NCBI GenBank assembly: GCA_003602645.1
Contig: QQSI01000010.1
Span: forward strand, 36,625-84,880
Origin: Candidatus Poseidoniales archaeon
GTDB lineage: Archaea; Thermoplasmatota; Poseidoniia; Poseidoniales; Poseidoniaceae
Direction of reading: 5' to 3'
DNA: 48,256 bases
Of the stretch, positions 1 through 7,942 are shown in pieces (the first letter of the stretch is position 1; every line of letters begins with the position of its first letter). The position numbers and the translations under genes are program-made. The notes under the pieces were generated by a model that was not told where the DNA came from, ran no database searches, and saw only the letters and a program-made list of their open reading frames with translations.

Positions 1-1245
1 CTGTGGAACATCTACAAGTTCCACGCAGATTATGCTGCATTGGACGGGTTTGATCCCGAACACAATCCAGTGCCAGTGGAACAACGACCGACCTTGGACC
101 GATGGATTCTCTCCCGCTTGGCCTCAACAGCAACGAATTACCATACGGATTTTGTCGGATGGAATTTCCACAAGGCCTGCCGCGATTTAGAAGAGTTTGT
201 CGTGAATGACTTGTCGAACTGGTATGTACGCCGCAGCCGCCGACGGCTCTGGGATGATGCAGAATCGACCGATAAACTCGCCTGCCAACACACGCTACAC
301 GAAGTGCTGACCACCGTGTGCAAACTCATGGCACCTGTGAGTCCTTTCATGGTTGACATCATCCATCGAAACCTCACTGGAGAAACTGTCCATCAGGCAT
401 CATGGCCGTTAGGAGTCCCTGGTACCCTCGAAGGAGCAACCGCAGATTCATGGGACCTTGATGCCGCTGCAGCTACTGCGGATTTACCACCTCAAGACCT
501 TGACCTTGAAGCCTCGATGGCGCTTGTTCGTGAGCTGGCTGAAGTCGGTCGCCGAATCCGTGTTGAAGCTGGACGACGTCAACGCTTACCATGCGCCCAA
601 GGGTGGATTGTCGCCGGACCTGATCTTGCTGACTTCCACGACATTCTTGCTGAGGAATTAAATGTTGAAGCCATTGAAGTAGAGCAAGACTTGGACCGCT
701 TCCAACGCATTGAATTGGCGCCAAACTTCAGAGCGCTGGCGCCAAAGGCAAGAGCAAATGTCAACGATGTGGCCAATGAAATCAAAGCCAGCCAAGACCC
801 AGAGGCTCTTCTGGCTGCTATCGAGGCAGGAACATGTGAAATCATGGGCATTCAAATCGAGATGTCCGATGTCGAACTAAAACGGGCTGAGCGTGAAGGG
901 TTTGCTGCATCAACCGTTCAAATCGGGCAAGGGGATGAGGCCAGCCACATCAGCCTCGTTTTGGACATGAACGATACACCAGCCCTTCTTTCCAAGGGAT
1001 TGGCTCGAGACATCACCCGTCGAATTCAAGCAAAGCGGAAAACGCTCAACATGGAAATTGAAGCGACCATTGATCTCGAAATTTGGATGAAAGACGCTCC
1101 AGAATTGTTTGATGAAGACCAACAATGGATTGTCAACGAAACTCGATGTGCTGCTGCCGCCTTCCACCCAACCGATCTTCCCGCACCCACCGAAGCAGAT
1201 TCGTTCGAAGTCGATGGAATCACCGTTTGGTTTGCGGTCTCGTAA
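1..1245 (+). CDS. ileS: Isoleucyl-tRNA synthetase, C-terminal part (5' end outside window)
   Basis: Frame is open from base 1 (LWNIYKFHADYAALDGF...); anticodon-binding region RPTLDRWILSRLAST, then RRSRRRLW and an IleS-like C-terminal domain. Confidence 0.9.
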   Translation: MWNIYKFHADYAALDGFDPEHNPVPVEQRPTLDRWILSRLASTATNYHTDFVGWNFHKACRDLEEFVVNDLSNWYVRRSRRRLWDDAESTDKLACQHTLHEVLTTVCKLMAPVSPFMVDIIHRNLTGETVHQASWPLGVPGTLEGATADSWDLDAAAATADLPPQDLDLEASMALVRELAEVGRRIRVEAGRRQRLPCAQGWIVAGPDLADFHDILAEELNVEAIEVEQDLDRFQRIELAPNFRALAPKARANVNDVANEIKASQDPEALLAAIEAGTCEIMGIQIEMSDVELKRAEREGFAASTVQIGQGDEASHISLVLDMNDTPALLSKGLARDITRRIQAKRKTLNMEIEATIDLEIWMKDAPELFDEDQQWIVNETRCAAAAFHPTDLPAPTEADSFEVDGITVWFAVS

Positions 1246-1259
1246 GGGGCGAACTCCAA

Positions 1260-2021
1260 ATGAGGATTGTCTCGTTGGTTCCAAGCCTGACCTTAACATT
1301 GTTTGAGTTGGGTTGCACCACGGAGGAAATCGTTGGACGCACACCATGGTGCATACATCCGAAAGATGCCGTCGAACAGGTTCAAGTCGTGGGTGGGACA
1401 AAAACTCCCAATGTCAAGAAAATCATGGCCCTCAATCCTGAACTTGTGGTGCTTGACCAAGAAGAAAATCCCAAAAAGATTCATGATGAATTTGTCGACG
1501 CGGGGATCAATGTGTTTGTTTCTTCTGTCAAACATCCTGCTGAAGTCCCCGAAATGTTGCGCCAACTCGGCGAGGCGATTGACCGGAAAGAGAGCGCCGA
1601 AAAATGGGCATCTTCCATCGAATCCAAGTTGCGATGGATGAAAAAGAATCCACTGCAAAGCGTGAGGGTAGCCCCGATGATTTGGCATGAACCGTTAATG
1701 TCTGTTGGACCGGGGAAATACGCCGGTGGATTACTGACAACCCTCGGATTAGAGGTGCCGGCATTGGTTGAGGGGGGAAATGGATACCCTGTCGTCACAC
1801 CAGAGGCCCTGATTGAACACAATGTGGAGTGGTTGCTTCTCTCGAGTGAACCGCATGACTTCGCCCTTGAGGAAGGCGAGGCAATCGCAGCTGAAATGCG
1901 AAAGTTAGGCGGCCAAGGAGCGCACTCAACATGCATTGATGGGGAGGCCTTGACTTGGTTTGGCACAACCACACTTGCAGGACTTGAAACGCTGCATAAA
2001 ACCTTGAGCGACGTCATTTAG
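1260..2021 (+). CDS. Cobalamin/metal-binding helical-backbone receptor (BtuF/TroA-like), no signal peptide
   Basis: MRIVSLVPSLTLTLFELGCTTEEIVGRTPWCIHP...VGGTKTPNVKKIMALNPELVV is typical of BtuF-like proteins; ATG at 1260 preferred over the longer ORF from 1125, which overlaps ileS. Confidence 0.8.
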   Translation: MRIVSLVPSLTLTLFELGCTTEEIVGRTPWCIHPKDAVEQVQVVGGTKTPNVKKIMALNPELVVLDQEENPKKIHDEFVDAGINVFVSSVKHPAEVPEMLRQLGEAIDRKESAEKWASSIESKLRWMKKNPLQSVRVAPMIWHEPLMSVGPGKYAGGLLTTLGLEVPALVEGGNGYPVVTPEALIEHNVEWLLLSSEPHDFALEEGEAIAAEMRKLGGQGAHSTCIDGEALTWFGTTTLAGLETLHKTLSDVI

Positions 2022-2074
2022 GCGAGAGGCTTGCCGAGCGACGCCTTCAAATTGAACCACAATGACCACCTTCC

Positions 2075-3472
2075 ATGCGTCGAGCAATCCTGAGTGTTCT
2101 GCTGATGTCCTCTATGGTCCTCGCAGGCTGTTTTGGCGGTGGTGAAACCATAGTCAATGAGACCAACCAAGAGCCAATCTGGACCACATACGCCCTTATT
2201 GATTCCGCGCCTCACGAAGATGCACGGATGTTCATGACCGTGGATTTGGCAACCAACCAAACAACAAACACCTCATGGGCGGTCTTTGACAAATCAAAGG
2301 GAGGCAACTGCTGTGAGCATTACATTGCCACATCAATCGAAGGACAAATCCTCAACATCGGTGGGGAATACCCCGTTTACTCAATGGACAGAGCCCACAC
2401 TTGGGACACCTACATCCCCGGTTTCATTCCCGATTCACAATGCCGAACCTTCGTGCCAACCAACGAAGGCCAAGAGGGATTAGGCGAAGGAAGCATTGTC
2501 CAAGCCACCAATGGGGACATCATCTCAATGTCTTGGTTCCCCTACGTCGGAGGAGATTTGAAACTCGACAAATTTTACGCCATCCTTTACGACGAATCAG
2601 AAGACGAGTGGAGTTGGTGCTACAACCGAATCACAGAGCCGTTCTACGATCGCTCGTGGCAAGTTGAAGTCATTGGACCTGTCAGTTCATCGCTCGGAAA
2701 TGGAGAATGGGCAAGCGTTGTGGTCTCTAATTTCTGGCACCAAACACAAAACGCAGGGGGGCAGATCAGCGTTGATGGACTCAATTACTACCCCTTCCAA
2801 TTCCCAGGTCGAGATGGAGGAGAGCCTGCAATCGAACTGGATTTGGATTTCACCTCAGCGGATCTGCCTGCCTACTGGGACGTCAATAAGCCGCACAAGG
2901 AAATGAGGGCCTTCCCGGTTCCAAGCGGAGGACTGCTGTTCCCGAGTTACTTCGACAACGGGAACGCTGCCTTCATGGACACCTCACTCTCATGGAACGA
3001 ACTTGCCGTCCAGTTCCCATCCGAGTATTGCCAGATCGACCGCACTGGCGCTCTTCATTGCGTATCCAATACCGGCACGACATTCACCCATTACATGTCG
3101 CTTGATGGCGCCCAAACTTGGACCAATCAATCCTACGAAATGGGAGCCATGGCAACACAAATTGAAGAATGGGAATTCCAAGCAAACGGGGAGTTGGACT
3201 TGTTTATTCTCAATGTGCGCTATCAAAGCAGCGAAGGACCAGATGTGGACACTGTGTTCCATGTACGAGGGTACAGCGAAAGTCTGGTTCCAGACACCAT
3301 GACTTACATCGGACAAGGTGACCTCGACTCTACATCTGGCGCAGGCAATGATATTCGCTTCGACTTCGCTTCTCTTGCGATTCTCAACGACGGTGGAGTG
3401 GTTGTGGCTTATCATGATTCAACTGACCCAGACCCGTTGTTTGCCGTCGAATTGGAACTGCCTGAAGCCTAA
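2075..3472 (+). CDS. Secreted lipoprotein with Asp-box-like (sialidase/BNR-like) motifs, function unknown
   Basis: Lipobox signal peptide MRRAILSVLLMSSMVLAGC; motifs SMDRAHTW and SLDGAQTW resemble SxDxGxTW Asp boxes. Confidence 0.7.
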   Translation: MRRAILSVLLMSSMVLAGCFGGGETIVNETNQEPIWTTYALIDSAPHEDARMFMTVDLATNQTTNTSWAVFDKSKGGNCCEHYIATSIEGQILNIGGEYPVYSMDRAHTWDTYIPGFIPDSQCRTFVPTNEGQEGLGEGSIVQATNGDIISMSWFPYVGGDLKLDKFYAILYDESEDEWSWCYNRITEPFYDRSWQVEVIGPVSSSLGNGEWASVVVSNFWHQTQNAGGQISVDGLNYYPFQFPGRDGGEPAIELDLDFTSADLPAYWDVNKPHKEMRAFPVPSGGLLFPSYFDNGNAAFMDTSLSWNELAVQFPSEYCQIDRTGALHCVSNTGTTFTHYMSLDGAQTWTNQSYEMGAMATQIEEWEFQANGELDLFILNVRYQSSEGPDVDTVFHVRGYSESLVPDTMTYIGQGDLDSTSGAGNDIRFDFASLAILNDGGVVVAYHDSTDPDPLFAVELELPEA

Positions 3473-3548
3473 GGGCAAACACAGACGCCTCGATTTCACC
3501 ATCGAATCACACTTTTTGAGCAATATCCTCAAAAGCCCTTGACAATCG

Positions 3549-5549
3549 ATGAAGGGCATGGTTCTGAGTGCATTGCCCGGGGTAGGGGAACGATTGGCCA
3601 AGAAAATCACCGATCATTTTGGTGATGAGCAATTAGCCTTAGCCTCATTGCGTTGTGGTGACATCGCAAGGGTTGCTGAAATTGATGGTGTGTCCCCAAA
3701 GCGCGCCCTTTCTTTAGCTCGAATGGTGGCTGGAGATTCCGGTTCATTTCTCGCCACAAAGGAGGCAGAACGGTTGCATAAGGAAATTCTCAACCATATT
3801 CAGGGCTATGCTTCTGCACCTGCAACCCGGCAGCGCATGCAATTGCTTATGCCAGTTCAAGACCCTACCGAGCGAAGAAAAATGTCCACATCAGCGATGT
3901 CCTTTGCCCGTGATGACCCTGAACGCATGGAACACTTGGCGTCCATTTTGAAAGGCCTAGGTCAAACAAGACACAGCACTGAGCGCTACGAACGGGTTGT
4001 GGTCACCACCCGTCCAATGGACCATCTCAAGAAATCATGCCGCGTCATACAACCTGGTGAGGGAGAGACATGGAAAGATTACACGGTGTTCAAACTCGTG
4101 ACATGGATCGGAAGCGGAGCTCCCGCAGATGCCCCGGACGGTTGGGTGGTACTCGGGGCGAATCCTGCCCCGGAAATGGTGATCCCCGAGCGAACCATTG
4201 ACTGGTTCCGCACCAACCAACGTCCACTTACAGCCCTTGTCGCCCTTGTCGAAGACGCACGAAGAGGTCACGATGGTCATGAATTTCTTGCTGAGATTCA
4301 CCAGACCGTTGCAGGTTTGGAACCCTTGCCTGAATGGCTTGGAAACATCGATGAGCAAGGTGATCTTGATACCATCGCTGATGTGAAAGACAGATTGTGG
4401 AAAATTGGAAAATCACTCGAAGCTGAAGTGAACGAGGAAGTGGCTGAGGCAATGAACAACGCCAAAATGAATCTAAGCGGAAGCGAATTGCTTGAAGCGC
4501 TTTCCGATGGTGCTGCATTTCAGCGAAAATTGCAACAAGCAACGAGCGACGTCATTACCGATGCGATGGAGGCTGCCAAACAGCGTCTTTCAGAAGAATT
4601 GATAGGAACGGGTGTACGTGTTCCATACTCAATTTTCACGAAAGATTGGCCGGCCAAAATCGACCGTAAGGTCATCGATGAACTGGACACTGCCTTGGGC
4701 GCAAAGTTAGCCACAGGAGAAACTGAACGCATGTTGACGCTGGCAAAAAACCTCGGCCCGCTTCAGCCAAAATGTGAAGCTGCAGTACGGACATTGGTCG
4801 AACTAGACCAGTGGGTCGCTGTTGCAAGATGGGCGCTTGATCATCAATGCACCATGCCTGAACTCGCAGACCACGGCATCCATATCGAACAAGGACGGCA
4901 CCTCCTCTTGGGCGTCGAGGCTGACGCAGTGACATACGGATTAGGTCGCTGTGCAGAGACAGAAGATCAACAAACGCTTGCGTTGTTGACCGGAGCGAAC
5001 TCCGGTGGTAAGACGACGTTGCTCGAATTGCTCGCACACACAAGCATCCTTGCTCACATGGGCCTGCCTGTACCTGCAGATCGTGCTAGGGTTGGTCAAG
5101 TGGAGGCTTTGCACATCCTAGCGAAGGCAGGAGGTACCCAAAGCGCAGGTGCTCTAGAGCAAACGTTGGTGGAATTGGCCAATGTGGTCAGCGACCCGAC
5201 TCCAAAACTAATCCTCGCAGATGAATTAGAAGCGATCACCGAGCCGGGTGCTGGCGCTCGAATTATTGCTGGAATGCTGTTGGCTGCGGAAGCGCAAAAG
5301 GACACAACGATGATGCTGGTGACCCACCTTGCCCCCGCAATATTAGAGGCAACTGGGCGCAAGGATTTACGCGTCGATGGCATTGAGGCAACAGGTCTGG
5401 ATGCTGATCTGGAACTGATGGTTGACCGCACGCCAAAACGAGATTACCTTGCTCGCTCAACGCCAGAGTTGATTGTGAGACGGTTGGTTGAACGCAGCGA
5501 TGGCCATGCGCAAAGCCTGTTCAAAGACATCCTGACGATGTTCAAGTGA
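3549..5549 (+). CDS. MutS-family ATPase with N-terminal helix-hairpin-helix region
   Basis: N-term LSALPGVGERLAKKITDHFGDEQLALASL (HhH); Walker A LLTGANSGGKTTLLE; Walker B LILADELEAIT. Confidence 0.85.
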   Translation: MKGMVLSALPGVGERLAKKITDHFGDEQLALASLRCGDIARVAEIDGVSPKRALSLARMVAGDSGSFLATKEAERLHKEILNHIQGYASAPATRQRMQLLMPVQDPTERRKMSTSAMSFARDDPERMEHLASILKGLGQTRHSTERYERVVVTTRPMDHLKKSCRVIQPGEGETWKDYTVFKLVTWIGSGAPADAPDGWVVLGANPAPEMVIPERTIDWFRTNQRPLTALVALVEDARRGHDGHEFLAEIHQTVAGLEPLPEWLGNIDEQGDLDTIADVKDRLWKIGKSLEAEVNEEVAEAMNNAKMNLSGSELLEALSDGAAFQRKLQQATSDVITDAMEAAKQRLSEELIGTGVRVPYSIFTKDWPAKIDRKVIDELDTALGAKLATGETERMLTLAKNLGPLQPKCEAAVRTLVELDQWVAVARWALDHQCTMPELADHGIHIEQGRHLLLGVEADAVTYGLGRCAETEDQQTLALLTGANSGGKTTLLELLAHTSILAHMGLPVPADRARVGQVEALHILAKAGGTQSAGALEQTLVELANVVSDPTPKLILADELEAITEPGAGARIIAGMLLAAEAQKDTTMMLVTHLAPAILEATGRKDLRVDGIEATGLDADLELMVDRTPKRDYLARSTPELIVRRLVERSDGHAQSLFKDILTMFK

Positions 5550-7373
5550 TCAACAGAGTCGACCGCTTTCGTCACCGTATTGGTGAAGCGGTGCTTGGAA
5601 CAAATCTTCACAGGTACGGTACACGATAGGGAGGGTCAATTCTGAACTGGCCCAGTTCACGCTGTAGCCACCGGCAGCACCTGGTGAAGGAACATAATCA
5701 CGTCCTGTTTGAGTCATGGTGATGGTGATTGATTCACCAGCTTCAATGAACACATCCATTGGCATGAATTCCATTTTGCCTGTGACGGTCGAGAAAGCAG
5801 GCATCAATTCGGTGCCATCTCGGCCACCGTCTGCGAACCTGAAGTCCATCACGGCGTGTCCAAGGTGCATTCCTGAGGAATCGGTCATGTCCAAGAAGGC
5901 ATGAGCACCGTTCGTGGTGTGTGGCGTAACGGCAATGTGGAATGAAGGCATGCCTGCAATGTAGGTGTCTTGTTCAAATGGCCCGTAAGTCAGTGTGATT
6001 GTTTCAGTGGTTGTGACCATACCTGCGCTGCTCGGATTGAGTTCAGCAGCATTGACAATGAGGTATTCGGTGTCATCGGCCGGGTAGGTTGCTTCGAATC
6101 TCCATCCACCTTGGTTGTCTTGCATTTCAACTCCAAGTGTAGGGGCTCGCCCCTCATCTCGCAGGTACCAATCAAACCAGTAGAGCATTTCATCCGCCCA
6201 ATCCCAACGCAGCGTGTACGGGTACGCTTCGGCACCCTCGCCAGATGGAAGCGATTCGTGGCCTGAGCGTCGGTCTGGATAATCATGTGCCCATTGACCT
6301 GCAAGCGTTTTGACTTCGAGTCCGGCGTCCTCGACGATTTGATGAGTAGGGAACGCCATGTGGGGATCGACGTTCCAATCTTGCATTCCTTGAATGATGT
6401 ACACCGATCCGTTGTAATTCTCGACAACGCGTCCGAGGAAAGAGCGAGAGGTCCAGTAATCATTGCCAGCGTAGTCGACCATGCCACCAGACAGGTAGGC
6501 TGCAGGCCCATTCGCGTAGCCTTGAATGTAGCCTTCGCAGAGGTTTTCGGCATCGCCTCCGTCGCCATCAATGCCAAACGAGCCATAGACGCCATTGTGC
6601 ATGATCATGCCCCGTGCTTCCATGCTGCCGTTGCGCCACATCAATTCGTGAACGCCAATCAGACCTGACATTGGAACAATTGTGGCCAAGTGAGGGTTGC
6701 CGAATGTTGCTGCTTGCCATGGGGTCGAACCGTCATACGATTTCCCAATCAAGCCAACTTTTCCATTGGACCAACCTTGGGTACCAAGCCAGGTCACCGC
6801 AGCATCAATGCCTCGTTGTTCATCGGTTCCCATCAGGTCCATGCAATGGTTTGAATCACCTGTGCCGAACACCGATACCTGGGCCACACCGTAGCCGTGT
6901 GGAACATAGTTCTCAATCAGCATACGTCCCAATCGATCGGCTGGAGTAAGAGCATCGACGTCCCCGTCGTTGTAGTAAGGACCGACCTCAGCAATCACCG
7001 GCACCTGACATTCCTCAGATACATTCCCTGATTCCCAATCGCAACCCTCGATGACTGGCAGCCACAAACCAAGGTGAACTTCCGCACCTCCCGTAAGGCC
7101 TGCCCCACCGTCTGCCGCTGTGATGCTTGGGACCGGAACAAAGACGGAACGAACCTGGTCAATTCCATAGGAACCGTTGATGGTCACCCGTGCAAAGACA
7201 TCTGTATCATCATAGACCATTTCGGTTCGGTCCCATGGTTCTGGATAGACATCGTAGGGGGCTATGAGGCCACCGTCATCGATTTTTTGCTCGCCGAAGC
7301 AACCAGAAAGACTGGCGCTCATCATCACTGAAACGAGGAACAATGTGCGCAGGTGCATGGCTATCCCTGCCAT
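5550..7373 (-). CDS. CocE/NonD-type (S15 X-Pro dipeptidyl-peptidase-like) hydrolase, lipoprotein
   Basis: Lipobox MMSASLSGC; GLIGKSYDGSTPWQAA nucleophile motif; VYIIQGMQDWNVDP; C-terminal jelly-roll-like region. Confidence 0.8.
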   Translation of the reverse strand: MAGIAMHLRTLFLVSVMMSASLSGCFGEQKIDDGGLIAPYDVYPEPWDRTEMVYDDTDVFARVTINGSYGIDQVRSVFVPVPSITAADGGAGLTGGAEVHLGLWLPVIEGCDWESGNVSEECQVPVIAEVGPYYNDGDVDALTPADRLGRMLIENYVPHGYGVAQVSVFGTGDSNHCMDLMGTDEQRGIDAAVTWLGTQGWSNGKVGLIGKSYDGSTPWQAATFGNPHLATIVPMSGLIGVHELMWRNGSMEARGMIMHNGVYGSFGIDGDGGDAENLCEGYIQGYANGPAAYLSGGMVDYAGNDYWTSRSFLGRVVENYNGSVYIIQGMQDWNVDPHMAFPTHQIVEDAGLEVKTLAGQWAHDYPDRRSGHESLPSGEGAEAYPYTLRWDWADEMLYWFDWYLRDEGRAPTLGVEMQDNQGGWRFEATYPADDTEYLIVNAAELNPSSAGMVTTTETITLTYGPFEQDTYIAGMPSFHIAVTPHTTNGAHAFLDMTDSSGMHLGHAVMDFRFADGGRDGTELMPAFSTVTGKMEFMPMDVFIEAGESITITMTQTGRDYVPSPGAAGGYSVNWASSELTLPIVYRTCEDLFQAPLHQYGDESGRLC

Positions 7374-7474
7374 GAGTGATTTTTGAACACATTGGTTCCT
7401 TGGATAACACCAGGTTGGCGCTCATCTCGTCGACAGAAGATGGAAAAATGGGTTAGCAACCTGCCGGTGTGTGG

Positions 7475-7855
7475 TTATTCAGCAGAATCCTCTTCCGCCT
7501 TTTGGGCCTCAAGCTCCGCTCGAACTTCGTCCATGTCCAGGCCGCCAAGTTTTGTTACAAGATCGCGCAGAGCATCTTCTGGAAGGGCGCCAGGCTGCAT
7601 GAAAACACCGATGCCTTCCTTGAAAGCGATCGTAGTTGGGATTGAACGAATGTTGAATGCCTGTGCGAGTTGAGGTTCTGCTTCCGTGTCGATTTTACCA
7701 AACACAACGTCTGGAAAATCTTCGGAGACTCGCTCATACACAGGACCGTACGCCTTGCAGGGTCCACACCACTCTGCCCAAAAATCAAGCAAGACAATCT
7801 CATTGTTGTCGACAACGTCGGCAAATTCGGGTTCAGTTAGGTTCACAGCTGCCAT
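7475..7855 (-). CDS. trxA: Thioredoxin
   Basis: FWAEWCGPCKAYGPVYERVSEDFPDVVFGKIDTEAEPQLAQAFNIRSIPT. Confidence 0.92.
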   Translation of the reverse strand: MAAVNLTEPEFADVVDNNEIVLLDFWAEWCGPCKAYGPVYERVSEDFPDVVFGKIDTEAEPQLAQAFNIRSIPTTIAFKEGIGVFMQPGALPEDALRDLVTKLGGLDMDEVRAELEAQKAEEDSAE

Positions 7856-7942
7856 AAAGAGGCGTCAGGGAAGGAGGTTCTTCAATACCATGGGAGATTT
7901 ATCGTGCGACGGCTTCATGTGCTTGGTGCTCAAGCGACCATC

